A DNA stretch of 64,000 nucleotides. Origin: Rhodeus uyekii. Lineage: Eukaryota; Chordata; Actinopteri; Cypriniformes; Acheilognathidae. Location: positions 1 to 64,000 of the forward strand of contig JAWRVZ010000246.1 of the NCBI GenBank assembly GCA_037043235.1, in the 5' to 3' direction. A program made the translations under genes and the position numbers. Shown in pieces: positions 13,700-26,009 of the stretch; within the stretch, counting starts at the first letter, position 1; every line of letters starts with the position of its first letter. A model generated the notes under the pieces. That model was given only the letters and a program-made list of their open reading frames with translations. It was not told where the DNA came from and ran no database searches.

Positions 13700-15455
13700 T
13701 TTTTTTTTTCTTGTCTACTGTGTTATTAAGAGTTATAGAGAAGAAAGTTCTTGATAATTTTGCACTTGAGAATAATAGTTTCTGGATATGTTAAAGCACC
13801 AGTGCAGGTTGTTTGAAGGTTCTTCTATAGGCCATCAGACATTTACTTTTAAGTTTCCATTCATGTCGACAAACATAAACACCTTCAGAAGCACTTGACT
13901 CTGCTTCTCCTGATGCTCATTAACAGCTGATTTCATTGCTGCGGCCCTGAGTTCCTCAACAGTGTTTAGAGCTTCAACAGTTTACAAATCAGAACGTCGT
14001 CGCTCAAGGGAGCGTTTATGAAAGCACGTCACCGCTGGTATCAGAGCACAATCGCAACAGCCAAGATTCTCATTGACATCTAAACAAACCCTACTTTAAA
14101 CAGAAGCAAATTAATGAACTATGATGAAACCATCCTCTACTTATTGATTGTCAAATAAACTAAATATTTGAGGATATGAAAACCATGTAATCAAATCGAG
14201 ATTTAAATGCTGGGGTTCCACGAGTGTCCATTAAATGCAGATGTTTTTCCATCCATTACGATGAGCCACATGGTATTGCACAGAAACATGTGTTGGTTTA
14301 TTGCAACGGACGCCCTTCTCGGTTTAGCTAAATGCTACAAGTGTTTCAGGATGCAAACCATGGGTTCGTTGTGAACTTGCGTTTCCTTCGGAAACATATC
14401 TACCGATTATCTAATACACCAAACTCAGCCATTCTTCATAACGACAGTAATTCAAAATAGCGTTATTTGCATCTGCCATTAGGATGATGAGGAAGTCCAT
14501 TGGGATGAGATTTAGGAATAGCCCATCTCTCTTTCCAGCCGTCTTGATGCCGTTTATCTTTCATTCCTTACAAGAGCGAGTTTGTCTTTCACAACAGCCT
14601 CCATCTCATGGGTCTTTACGTCCACATGCAGCACCGGCTAATACTTTTGCCTGCTCATCAAGCATAAACTAATGTGTATTGGCTTACAACTTTTCACATG
14701 ATTAATTCCCATGTACAGAGAGGAATGTGGTCCCTTGGAGAGCAAAGGGGTGTTTTTAACTCCCTGGGATGAGCCAGCGCCGCAGACAGACTGAGCTGAG
14801 AAAAAGGGAGAGAGAGCGCAAGAGTTTATTGATAACAGGTGGTCATGCATGCCGAGACGTTAACGATAACCAGCTGTGAGGCCAGTCTCGCGCCAAGCGC
14901 CCGGTCAGAGGACGAAGCCTTGCGCTCGGTTGGCCAGCACTTACCTGACCTGATCTATTAGCTCATCAGTTCTGCTTTTATTGTTTTCTGGGGTCAGACG
15001 CAACTGACTAAATCTTGACACAGCGAGCATCATTACACCGCGGTAGAGAATTGTTTAGCCGCACATGTGTCAGGCAGCGTGTCCTGTAAAAATAGTGTTA
15101 GAAACAATATGTTCGTTCGTCTTGGTCCTCAGCTCGAGAGGCCTTCACATGTCATGCCAAATGGATCCCCCCTCCAATCTCTGGGCTGATAAAGATGGGG
15201 TGTGTTAAGAGAAGAAAGGTTTGTACCCACGAAAGAAAAGCCAGACATCTGCAGACTCGATGAAAACTGTGAGCAAAGAGCTGAAAATCTCTGCAAAACA
15301 GAAGAGCTTAGACAAGCAAGAACTCTCATGCTGGTTAGTGCTGGTTTGGTGCTCGTCCAGCTGGAGGATCATTCAAAACTGATGAAATAAACATTTTGCA
15401 TGAACAAAGGTGTTTTTTGTTTTATTGTAGCATATGTTTTGATCTTATGATCACC
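13700..15455. other. Unique intergenic DNA
   Basis: No supported gene or repeat. The short frames on both strands have no recognisable domains. Confidence 0.45.
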
Positions 15456-15459
15456 AAGA

Positions 15460-15720
15460 CTCAGTTTAATCAAACATCCAGTAAAAACGGTAGCATTGTG
15501 AAATTTTATTCGAATTTAAAAGAGCTGTTTTATTATTATTATTAATATTATTTGAATACATTCATGCAAAGTTACATTTCCATGCATAATTTCTCCGGTC
15601 TTCAGTGTCAAATGATTTTTCAGAAATCATCCTAAAATCATTATTTGCTGCTCAAGAAACATTTCTTATTATCAATGTTTTGCCAAGTCATTTCAATTTT
15701 AATTACAGTAAACTGAGTTG
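15460..15720 (-). repeat. Dispersed fish repeat, reverse copy
   Basis: Reverse-oriented copy of the family at 220-420 and 44,190-44,500, recognised by 'ttgctgctcaagaaacattt' and the preceding 'agaaatcatcctaaaatcat'. Confidence 0.6.
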
Positions 15721-15724
15721 AATC

Positions 15725-16935
15725 CTGTATAACGTTAGAAAAAAGTTGAAAGTTGCTTAAATATAAAAACATTTTGTCGTAACTTATTGGTCTTATCATT
15801 TTTTACAATTGCACAAAAATGCACAGAAGAAAACTTGACTTTTGTTTACAACTTGCTAACTGAAGAAACACTGTATGTCATTGTTGTGAACCGAAGAGAA
15901 TCACAGTCACATCTTTTCTCTTTGCATGATCTCCTGTGCCCAGACGGGATTTGGCGGGAATTGGCAATCTGAAGCAGATGCGATGAGAAGAGAAGTGAGA
16001 CCACATGGCCAAGATCTGATATCAGGAAGACATGCTTCTGGCTCAACGCAGTAGATGCAGTGAACTCGAAGGTATGGTGAAATAAGATGCCCTCCAAATT
16101 TACCAGCAGTTCCATGTTCTGCATTGAGCCATGTTGAAAACGGCAAACAATACATCAGATAAGTGTATCTCCAATGCTCTCTTTCATCATGAGGTTGGCA
16201 TCAATGCCAAACTGATGTTATCAGTACGATGCAATCCATATAAAACGCTATAATGAATGCTCCATCGCATTAGTCCACTAATTGCGGTCTGAAGTCTGAA
16301 ACCCTGCCAGGCGCAACTAGAAAATGAGTTTTGTAGAGAATGAGGGGGTCAGAACGGGACGCCCCCCACCCGCACTTCACTGTCACGCCTGTCATGTTAA
16401 CCCGTATCAACACCTCTGCTGAATGGAGTGGCGAAGAGCACCTGATGTTCCGCTCGCCACACATACTCGCGTTCTGTCACTCACGTTAATGAAAAAGAGC
16501 CCCCATGGCTCACCCCACTTCCATGGCATAGCAGAGGAGGCACGGGCCCCCCAGGGGTAAAATACACATGCAAACGCACATATACAGGCCTTATGGAGAT
16601 GTTATGCATATTTGTGATCATTATTTCTCAGTTTATTTTTAAAGCACTCCTACTGAAAGTGACAAGTGCAACACACTTATCAGTGCTAAAGCAGATGAAT
16701 GGTGTCTGCTGAACAAGCATGCAAAAAATTTATTTTTTTGTCTTTTTTTTCCAGAGAAGTTGTCTAAAAAAAACAGTTAAAGGGGTACCTGGTATGATGG
16801 GCTTTTAACAAAAGTTGGTGTAGAAGTGATTTTAAATCAGAAAAAAAGCATTTGCAAGAAAAAGAAAGTCTGAAATAGCACTTTATTCTAAAACCTACTG
16901 CAATAAATCAATAAAACTCTTTGGTATGTGCAGAG
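15725..16935. other. Unique intergenic DNA
   Basis: No supported gene. The stretch at 16,260-16,560 is GC-richer than its surroundings and not repetitive by eye. Confidence 0.4.
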
Positions 16936-16939
16936 TAGA

Positions 16940-17345
16940 CTTTACAGAGTGCTTGACTCTTGCATTGTCAATACAAGATAAAGACCAAAATTTCCATCAA
17001 GAGGTGCATCAATTTTTGCTCAAGCTCTTGTATTGTCAATGCAAGAGTCCAGCTCTCTGTAAAGTCTCCTCCAGCACATCCCAAAGACTTTCAATGAATT
17101 TAAGCTCTGGACTCAGAGGTGAAAATGATTTTTCATGTTCCCTCCCAAACGTTCTTTCACGTTGATCCTGATGAATCTTGACATTGTCATCCTGAAATAT
17201 GGCCATGTTGTGTCTTCATACATGGTTGTTTAAGAAGTGAGAGCTACACACTCCATCAGTTAGGGTTAAAAGGACATAACGTATAACATGCTGAAAACAC
17301 AATAATCACTGCAATAATGATCCAATCACAGACTCTTTCCCTACT
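16940..17345 (-). pseudogene. Tc1/mariner-type transposase relic
   Basis: On the minus strand a broken frame reads FQDDN (about 17,180-17,195) and, after a disruption, SPELKFIESLWDVLEETL (about 17,055-17,120). These are the second catalytic Asp region and the SPxLNxIExLW block of Tc1-like DDE transposases. A truncated 'ctcttgcattgtcaataca' block occurs twice (about 16,958 and 17,025). No complete frame survives. Confidence 0.65.
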
Positions 17346-17349
17346 TGAA

Positions 17350-18175
17350 TGCAAACAGTGGCCTTTTTGGGCCAGGTAGAGGTGCACTGATGAATTGTGC
17401 ATAAAACGAGCAAAACTATTTGTTAATTAAGGCTTACTTTAAAGTTTCATCTGCTGTTTAGTCGAAGGTGAAATGCGGTCCTCCAGTGAAAGCGAAACTA
17501 TGGAGCAGGGCCCGTGTTTACACCTACCCATAATCGTCCACTTCTCCATCCAAACCACAGGCATTTGACTGATGGATGGAAAGATGGGTGAATAATTGAA
17601 TATATTATTCACCTAAGCAGAATTTTACTCAGCATGAGCAGCATTTGGGGTCTGTATAGTTGGCGCTGTCCTTCCCTCGTGGGGTTTTTCACTGCTTTGG
17701 GCACACGCAAAGAACTCCTGGCATAAACACAAGTCGAGATACCACACTGTAAATGCCTGAGCCTGTTTACTCGGTGCAGTAAACGCTTTGAGGGCAATTA
17801 AATGTCCCACTCCCTAATCTCCAGTGGGAAATGAAAATGTCTGTGGTCTATTGGGTCTCTGACCTGTCAGTCTGTGAGATTGACAGGTAAGCGCTCACAG
17901 TGAGACAGTGAGGAAATTATGAGGCGGCAAGTCTGATTAATGAACTTTGACGACTCAGGTCAGTGTAAATGACAGTTATGAGAAATATTAACTCTTGCAG
18001 AAGTCATAAAGCAGCCCGGCTTCAACTAATTGGATAGTTTTGGCGATGTTTAGAAAAGGCATTTACACAATTGGTTGTGTCAAAGGTGGTAGGAAGGTCT
18101 TTAATTCTTAACCTCTTGACCAGTTTTCTGTTTCAGCTGACTGTCTGCTCCTTTTAAAGATACTGTACCTTCTTT
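17350..18175. other. Unique intergenic DNA
   Basis: No supported gene or repeat. Confidence 0.4.
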
Positions 18176-18179
18176 GTGG

Positions 18180-18740
18180 CTAAACTCGAAAACAGTATTG
18201 CATGTATTCTTCTTATAGAAGACAATCCAATCATGCTTTGGATCTGTTCAGTTAGACAAATGTTGATTATAAATATAAAAACATTGCTAGAGTGTATTTT
18301 CATTTTCGTGATATGCAGTACGTTTGCACTTCAGCAAGAGCCAGTGAGTTTCATTCTCGAGCATCAAGCAAGTATAATTGAGGTTCGGTTTCTGTTCGCT
18401 GAGCAATATCTATGTGAATAAAAGTCTAATATCAATCTGTTCGTCATATAAAGCGATCAAGAGATCCAAAAGTATTTTAGCCGTAGTACATGCTGAGACT
18501 GATGGCATCCTTCAAAGCCAAAGTTACCCGGATCATTTACTTAATGGTTTCACTTCAGATTTTATAATGCTAACGGTTTTGTGCCAAATTATGTGATAAA
18601 AGAAGGTACTGCGGTGCTTTCATTTCACTTAAATTGGGCTGATAATATAATTTGTAATGAAAAATGTTCTTAAAATGAATATAAATATATTTTAATAATA
18701 ATTGGACCCCAATGTACTCTACTGCTCAAAGGTTTGGGGT
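18180..18740. mobile_element. Arm of an inverted-repeat element, single-unit version
   Basis: 'cttcagcaagagccagtgag' followed by 'ttcattctcgagcatcaag' (about 18,332-18,372) is one diverged copy of the unit amplified at 23,735-24,890, in reverse orientation. It continues into 'gtgaataaaagtctaa', shared with 19,428 and 24,948. The part from 18,459 onward is repeated at 21,422. Confidence 0.6.
18459..18735 (+). repeat. Direct duplicate segment, copy 1
   Basis: From 'gagatccaaaagtatttt' through 'catgctgagactgatggcat' to 'aaggtttggggtc' this segment is nearly identical to 21,422-21,690. Confidence 0.85.
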
Positions 18741-18765
18741 CTTATTTTCACCAAAGTAATTTAGA

Positions 18766-18845
18766 AAGAAGAAGTAGAAGAAGAAATGTTACATTTATAT
18801 GCTTTACATAGTACGGGGAATCTCCTCAACCACCAACCAATTTAT
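18766..18845 (+). repeat. Short copy of the 360-bp fish repeat
   Basis: 'gaagaagaaatgttacattt' to 'ggggaatctcctcaaccacc' matches the start of the longer repeat at 18,983, with an internal deletion. Confidence 0.6.
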
Positions 18846-19510
18846 TCTATTCTTCTTATAGAAGAAAATCCAATCATGCTTTGGATCAGTTCAGTGAGAC
18901 AAATGTTGATTTTAAATGTAAAAAACATTGCTTGTGTGCATTTTCATTTTAGCGATATGCAGCACGTTTGCGCTTCAGCAAGAAGAAGAAGAAAGAAGGA
19001 ATGTTACATTTATATAGCGCTTTTCCAGAGCTCAAAGCGCTTTACATAGTACAGGGGAATCTCCTCAACCACCACCAATGTGTAGCATCCACCTGGATGA
19101 TGCGACGGCAGCCATATTGCGCCAGAACGCTCACCACACACCAGCTTACTGGTGGAGAGGAGACAGAGTGAAGAAGCCAATTAGAGTATGGGGGGGATTA
19201 GGAGGCCGTGATGGACCAAGGCCAATGGGCAAATTTGGCCAGGACATCCTTGCAGAAGGACATCCTGGGATTTTTAACAACCACAGAGAATCCGGACCTC
19301 GGTTTAACGTCTCATCCGAAAGACGGTTACGGTTCCGAAAGACGACAAGAGCCAGTGAGGTTCATTCTCGAGCGTCAAGCAAGTATAATTGAGGTTCGGT
19401 TTATGTTTTCTGATCAATGTTTATATGTGAATAAAAGTCTAAATTCAATCTGTTCATCATATAAAGTGATTGAGTCTCTTCAGAAAATTTGGACGTAACC
19501 GCTCAATTCA
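18846..19510. mobile_element. Second arm of the inverted-repeat element, interrupted
   Basis: 'agaaaatccaatcatgcttt' (about 18,862) repeats 18,221, and 'gagccagtgaggttcattct' (about 19,350) repeats 18,340. Between the half-sites 'cttcagcaag' and 'acaagagcc' lies the 360-bp repeat. The copy at 18,332 shows the uninterrupted junction. Confidence 0.65.
18983..19345 (+). mobile_element. 360-bp interspersed fish repeat insertion
   Basis: Begins 'aagaagaagaaagaaggaat', includes 'agctcaaagcgctttacata', 'cctggatgatgcgacggcag' and 'tggccaggacatccttgcag', and ends near 'atccgaaagacgg'. I recognise it as a very common fish repeat but cannot give its class. A CAAG-like duplication flanks it (about 18,979 and 19,346). 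Confidence 0.6.
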
Positions 19511-19835
19511 TCTGGATCAGTTTTACGATCTCTTTTTGAACTTTTTGAAGCCTCAGTGTGGTAGTTGCTTTACATTTTTAAGTACAATCCACTTGTTTTA
19601 GTCATTTCAACTTAAATTACATTTAAACTGAATTAAAAATGAGTTGAAGCTTGTATATCTTTAAACCAATGTGAAAAGACGTCATAACTTATTGGTCATA
19701 TAATTTTTTACAGTATAGCTGTGTATTATGTGTTTTTGTATCCTTTGGACAAATTGCTTCTATATTCCTCAAATTGTAAGTCGCTTTGGATAAAAGCGTC
19801 TGCTAAATGAGTAAATGTAAATGTAAAAAAATATG
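19511..19835. repeat. Repeat-derived sequence with SINE-type tail
   Basis: 19,590-19,710 resembles 15,680-15,800 ('cataacttattggtcatata'). At about 19,780 'agtcgctttggataaaagcg' plus 'tctgctaaatg' is the 3' tail shared by many fish retroelements, here without the tRNA-like head. Confidence 0.55.
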
Positions 19836-19839
19836 GAGG

Positions 19840-20920
19840 GACAGAAAGTTGAAAAAATCTGAACTCCTCCTCTAAGCCTAAACCGGACATAAGTCTTGGT
19901 TTCTGGAGGAAACAACATCTAAATTAAGTGAATCTATACTTAAAACAATAAAAAAATATTTATTTATCAATAGGTTCCTGACAAAAACAGCTTAAACCAG
20001 TTTAAAACTGATGTTGGTGTTATCTGGCTAGATGGTCAACTGACCAGCTGAAATGACCATTTATTCTGGCCAGTCCAGAAGACCTTGTTCCTTTTCAGTT
20101 AGGATGCTGCCTATGTAGGATGTAGACAGCTACACAGATAAGTAGGTTTTAAAACAGAGCTTAAGAAGAGTGTTTGCAGTGTGTTGCAACCATCGGGTAG
20201 TTGCCTTCCTCATTTCTGTTGAATAACAAGCGGGATTGTCCCCGTCAGCCTGCTAATCATTAGACTCCTGCATAAACCCTCTTTTTCATTAGTGGTTTTC
20301 AACCGCTTGTGCAGTTTGCTGGGCAAGATCTCTTTTTTCTCTCTTTTCCAACAGCTCCATACTGTAGGTAGACACGAGACTGTCTTTCCTTGATTTTGCT
20401 ACAACTGTAAGTGCATTGCTAGTTCTTGCTATATGATACATTTCCCTTCCAGGTCCATTTGTCATAAACTGACCTTGTCCAAACTGTCCCCCTTCATTTT
20501 CAGCCCTCTCAACAATTGCAAAGCAGCTCACTGAACCTCCACGACTCCTGGGACGATATACATTGAATGCCCGTGAGCTGATTAATAAAGCAGAGGGCTG
20601 ATGGGAAATGAACCACAAACTTACTCAAACAGCAATAAAACAAGTCAGGATTCACAAATCTGCATTAAGAAGGCCCTGTGCTATTTGCTCCCCCTCCTTC
20701 CTCCTTTCACCCTGATTTATAAAACAGGACTGGCTGTAATTGACTCCCCCTCGGATCCTAATATAAAGTTATAATCGGACTCAGGCGTGCGAGCCAGGTC
20801 TCCGCCACACGTTTAAAAGCAAATAGAGCAAACTGCATGGAGCACAGAAACACGGCCATGAATGATGTCTCTGTGAATGCTGGCTAAATTAAGAGGCAAG
20901 GGTTGATTTAGGCCATCTCA

Positions 20921-20956
<36 letters not shown>

Positions 20957-21420
20957 CTTCTCGCCTTTTCCTCGCTTTTTTGGGGTTGCATGCATCCACC
21001 GGTTCTTGCATGTGTATTCTTTATCAGAAAAGGTTTTTTTTTTTTTTTATATTCATATGCACACAAGTCAAGTCAAGCCATTAATATAGTGATTTATACA
21101 TTACAGATGCACGTTTAAATTGCAAAAGGCCTGGATTTTCAATGTGGTCTTAAACTTTGTGTGTCCCATTGCATGGTTAAACCAGGTTAAGCCTTTCATT
21201 GGGCTGTTTGTCGTTTAGGGTAAAGATGTTTATCAGATACAAGAATCAAGTTCTTATCATAGAAGTTTTTTATAGTGGTTTGGCATGTGCACTGAGTGCT
21301 GATATTCGTTGTTTGATTATGTTACTATTATCCAGGTATTTAGATGTTGTCTTTCTGGTTAACAAATGCTGCATGCTCTTTACTTTCACCGGGTCCAACC
21401 GACTGCAGACCCTGATAGTA
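19840..21420. other. Unique intergenic DNA with a (TC)n tract
   Basis: No supported gene. A (TC)n microsatellite lies at about 20,923-20,952 and a poly-T run at about 21,035. Confidence 0.45.
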
Positions 21421-21421
21421 A

Positions 21422-21690
21422 AGAGATCCAAAAGTATTTTAGCCGTAGTACATGCTGAGACTGATGGCATCCTTCAAAGCCAAAGTTACCCGGATCATTT
21501 ACTTAATGGCTTCACTTCAGATTTCATAATGCTAACGGTTTTGTGCCAAATTATATGATACAAGAAGGTACTGCGGTGCCTTCATTTCACTTAAATTGTG
21601 CTGATAATATCATTTGTAATGAAAAATGTTATTAAAGTGAATAGAAAAATATATTTTAATAATAGTTGGACCCCCCTGTAAAGGTTTGGG
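21422..21690 (+). repeat. Direct duplicate segment, copy 2
   Basis: Nearly identical to 18,459-18,735. Differences are scattered single bases and small indels, for example 'ttaatggcttcacttcagat' here against 'ttaatggtttcacttcagat' there. Confidence 0.85.
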
Positions 21691-21699
21691 GTCGATAAG

Positions 21700-21950
21700 A
21701 GTCTCTTATATTCACCAAATCTGAATTTATTTGTTTAAAAAAATACAGTAAAAACAATATTTTTTTCAATTATTATTACATTGTTACAGCATTCTTCAGA
21801 GAACATAAAGTTCAAAAAGACTGCACGTAAATGAAAACGTATTTTTGTAACATTGTAAAAGTCTTTACTGTCACTCAAATAAATTAAAAGTCATAATAAA
21901 TACTGTTTTATTTCAAAACACCTACTGATACCCGAAACATTTAAACGGTA
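21700..21950 (-). repeat. Dispersed fish repeat, reverse copy
   Basis: Reverse-oriented member of the family at 220-420, recognised by 'ttgtaaaagtctttactgtc'. Confidence 0.6.
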
Positions 21951-21954
21951 GTTT

Positions 21955-23395
21955 GTTTCAGCTAACATAACAGCTTCGTTCTTGGTCATTTTGTAGAACT
22001 ACATCATAATATCGTGCTAAACTTAGGTAAATATTGGAGACGTCTACTGGTGTTCTTCTGTATTTCAGTAGGCTCTTATGCATCTGAATGTGTGACCAAA
22101 TCACTGATACCCACATTTTTCACACCCCTTCATTTTCTGTTCTCTGCTTTTTGCAGAATTCTTCAAAACAAATTATTTTGTTTCTGAAGAGACCATGACT
22201 AACAAAAAATACCCAAACAAAGAAATGGCCAAACAGTCAAAATGGTTACAATGAAAGGAATTTGGTATCTTAGTCAAAAGACACTAAATTATATATTGAG
22301 TTGGCCAAAGTCAAGTTAAACGGTGCAGAACTATGTGTGCAGATAAAGAAACATGGGATGTGCCCGAAGCCTAAATCTGAATTCGGAAAGGCACAGACAT
22401 GTTTCAAAAACTATAACGTTTTCATCACTTAATGGGAAAATTAGCAAAACTTTCTTAGAACATGGGTATGTGCCTTGAATGCCATATGAGGATATTGAGG
22501 TAAAGAGTTCCTGCTCATTTGGCCGAGAGGACTATCTAGTGTCGAGTTGATATGCGTTTTACAACTCACAGGGCATTTGATAGGTATGTGTCTTTGAACA
22601 GCGCCCAGATGCTGGGATCCATGCATAGCTGGCCTCTGGCTTGGCAGCTCTCTCGTGAAACGTTTTTTCGTAACCAAGGTTGTAATTCATTTCATACTGA
22701 AAAATAATGCCATATTACAGCAGAAGTGGGGAAGAAATCAAAGTCAATATAAATAAAAAAGTGATTTGTACTGTCAAATAAAACATTTGTGATTTTCATC
22801 ATACCTTTCAAAAGGTAAACCTTTGTACCTTAAGAGTGCATATTAGTGTGCATTAGCACCTAAACGGTACATATTATAAGCTTTTTAAAGGGAACCCACC
22901 CAGTGACAGTGTTTGTGGATTTTTTTTGTAAGAGTGTATGTATAGTGACAGCAGTTGTTATGAATTACCAGTTGAGTTCAGCAATGCAAACAGAACAAAC
23001 CCACATACCATAGTTGATTTTGATAAGCTGCATGAGCGTTAAAGGATAACCCATTTTTGTTACAGCAGTGTTTGCGACCCATGAAACCTTCGCCACCACC
23101 GTGGCGGCAGGCATACCAGAACATGTACCTCTGCTTACGTAAACAGATGTAAAAATGCTGAGAAAAAAAAAGAGAGAGAAAGAAAAGAAACATAACATGT
23201 TGAAAAATGCAGCTCAAACACTTACCAACATTTAAAGCATGTCTCTGTGAAGAAGCTTCGAACAGATCTAACACCTGTGTGTGCTCATGACATATTTTGT
23301 TTGAGATATACAGTATTGGCATTTAAATAACATGCTCAATCAGATTTTCCTAAGAAATGTCATACCTTAATAGTTGAGTAAACAGCTAGCATGGC
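21955..23395. other. Unique intergenic DNA
   Basis: No supported gene. 22,795-22,920 ('cctttgtaccttaagagtg') looks like a fragment of a common fish repeat. Confidence 0.4.
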
Positions 23396-23734
23396 TTAAA
23401 GGGATAGTTCATTGAAAACCGAAAATTCTGTCATCAATTACTTCCCCTTGTATTGTTCCAAACCCAAAAGACTTACATCGTTTAATTATGAAATCTGAGA
23501 GATTTCTGTCCTTCCATTGACAGCAATGCAACTATCCTAATGACGCTTCAATAAGTTCATAAAGAGATTGTAAAACTGATTCATATGAATTCAGCGATAT
23601 AGTCCAAATTTTCTGAAGACACGATCGCTTCATATGATCAACAGAATTTAGTCTTTCATTCATGTTTAAACATTGATCAGCAACATAAACAGCTCAACCA
23701 AACATGCTTGACGTGCTTGAATGCTTGAAGCTCA

Positions 23735-24890
23735 AACGTGACGCGTAACACCAGAATGAACCTCATTGGTTCTTGTTGAAGCTCAAACGTGACGCATAAC
23801 ACGAGAATGAACCTCATTGGTTCTTGCTGAAGCTCAAACGAGACGCGTAACACGAGAATGAACCTCATTGGTTCTTGCTGAAGCTCAAACAGGATGCGAA
23901 ACACGAGAATGAACCTAATTGGTTCTTGTTGAAGCTCAAACGTGACGCGTAACACCAGAATGAACCTCATTGGTTCTTGCTGAAGCTCAAACGTGACGCG
24001 TAACACCAGAATGAACCTCATTGGTTCTTGCTGAAGCTCAAACGTGACGCGTAACACCAGAATGAACCTCATTGGTTCTTGCTGAAGCTCAAACGTGATG
24101 CGTAACACCAGAATGAACCTCATTGGTTCTTGTTGAAGCTCAAACGTGACGCGTAACACCAGAATGAACCTCATTGGTTCTTGCTGAAGCTCAAACGTGA
24201 TGCGTAACACCAGAATGAACCTCATTGGTTCTTGCTGAAGCTCAAACGTGATGCGTAACACCAGAATGAAACTCATTGGTTCTTGCTGAAGCTCAAACGT
24301 GATGCGTAACACCAGAATGAACCTCATTGGTTCTTGTTGAAGCTCAAACGTGACGCGTAACACCAGAATGAACCTCATTGGTTCTTGTTGAAGCTCAAAC
24401 GTGACGCGTAACACCAGAATGAACCTCATTGGTTCTTGTTGAAGCTCAAACGTGACGCGTAACACCAGAATGAACCTCATTGGTTCTTCTTGAAGCTCAA
24501 ACGTGACGCGTAACACCAGAATGAACCTCATTGGTTCTTGTTGAAGCTCAAACGTGACGCGTAACACGAGAATGAACCTCATTGGTTCTTGCTGAAGCTC
24601 AAACGTGATGCGTAACACCAGAATGAACCTCATTGGTTCTTGCTGAAGCTCAAACGTGATGCGTAACACCAGAATGAACCTCATTGGTTCTTGCTGAAGC
24701 TCAAACGTGATGCGTAACACCAAAATGAACCTCATTGGTTCTTGCTGAAGCTCAAACGTGATGCGTAACACCAGAATGAACCTCATTGGTTCTTGAAGCT
24801 CAAACGTGACGCGTAACACCAGAATGAACCTCATTGGTTCTTGTTGAAGCTCAAACGTGATGCGTAACACAAGAATGAACCTCATTGGTT
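23735..24890. repeat. 51-bp minisatellite, about 23 units
   Basis: Unit 'gaagctcaaacgtgacgcgt' + 'aacaccagaatgaacctc' + 'attggttcttgct', 51 bases. Because 51 is a multiple of three and the unit lacks stops on the minus strand, it yields a 402-codon open frame repeating MRFILVLRVTFELQQEP, which I treat as an artefact. Variants (acgcg/atgcg, gctg/gttg, ccagaa/cgagaa) are interleaved along the array. Confidence 0.9.
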
Positions 24891-25055
24891 CTCTTGCTTG
24901 AGCTTGCCTTTACCACAACTGATATGCGAGTTAATCAATGTTTATATGTGAATAAAATCCTAAATTCAATCTGTTCATCACATAAAGCCATTGAGTCTTT
25001 TCAGAAAATTTGGAATAAACCGTTCAATTCATATGGATCAGTTTTATGATCTCTT

Positions 25056-25840
25056 CAAGATTCAAGATTTGTCACATACACAGTTATATACAGGATATAC
25101 AACCGGCAGTGAAATGTAAACAGGTTTGCTCCATGGACAGTGCAAAATAACATGAGGAAATTAAAATAGAAATAGAATAAAAGTACTATATATATGTAGA
25201 ATTATAAATAATCAAGTAAAAAATAAAAATAAGTGGAATAAAACAAGTGAGGTAAACTGTAGACTATATAAATAAGGTTTAACAGAGTACAGAGAAGTAT
25301 ATTGTGCAAACAGGTTAATAACAGGTTGTTACACAGTAACAACGAGAACATTAAGTGCGGTGCAATGTCAGTATAATGTCAGTATGTGGATGTGTGTTTG
25401 TACTGAAGTGAGGTTAAGTCACATGATGTTAAGTGACTGCGTTCAGGAGTCTGATGGCCTGGGGGAAGAAGCTCCTCCTAAATCTTTCAGTTTTGGCCAT
25501 CAGGCTTCGGAAGCGCTTACCAGATGGCAGCCGGATGAAATGAGAGTTTGCTGGGTGATTAATGTCCTTGATGATTTTTGCAGCTCTACCTCTGCAGCGT
25601 TTGGTGTAGACGTCCTGCAGAGATGGGAGAGCTTACCCTGAGATGCGCTCGGACAAGCGCACCACTCTTTGCAGGGCTTTGCAGTCATGACTGGTGCTGT
25701 TCCCGTACCACGCTGTGATGCACTGAGTCAGTACACTTTCTATCGCCCCTAAATAGAAAGTTTTCAGGATAGCTGGTGATACCCTGAATTTCCTCAGCTG
25801 GCGCAGGTGGTACAGTCTTTGCCTGGCCTTTTTCACCAGT
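25056..25840 (-). mobile_element. 5'-truncated L2/CR1-like LINE fragment
   Basis: On the minus strand the frame at 25,836-25,633 reads RQRLYHLRQLRKFRVSP, then FYLGAIESVLTQCITAWYGN and KALQRVVR, the C-terminal end of the reverse-transcriptase protein of L2-like fish LINEs. The frame then breaks and continues in another frame to about 25,500. The 3' end is 'atcttgaatcttg', a typical L2 tail repeat. The hexamer TCTCTT flanks both sides (25,050-25,055 and 25,841-25,846), a probable target duplication. Confidence 0.75.
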
Positions 25841-26009
25841 TCTCTTTATGAACTTTTTGAAGCATTAAAGTGGTAGTTGTGTAGCTGTCAATGGAGAGAC
25901 AAAGATCTTCTGAAGAAAAACAAAAGTCTAACAGGTTTGAAACAACATGAGAGTGAGTGATTAATAAAATAATTTTCATTTCTGGGTGAACCATGCCTAT
26001 ATTGTTATC

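Larger units (their letters stand above)
23397..26005. mobile_element. Inverted-repeat element carrying a minisatellite and a nested LINE
   Basis: The left end 'aaagggatagttcattgaaa' and the right end 'atttctgggtgaaccatgcc' are inverted relatives of the common fish 'agggatagttcacccaaaaatg' terminus. The left arm has 'tccaaattttctgaagac' (about 23,603) and the right arm its inverted counterpart 'cttttcagaaaatttgga' (about 24,997). The interior holds the 51-bp array, and an L2-like LINE sits in the right arm. Other copies: 18,180-19,510 and 37,090-37,350. No transposase is seen. Confidence 0.7.

Noticed and set aside
23677..24885. 402-codon open frame on the minus strand
   Set aside because: It is the translation of a 51-bp tandem repeat inside a transposon arm; the unit length is a multiple of three and no domain or gene context exists.
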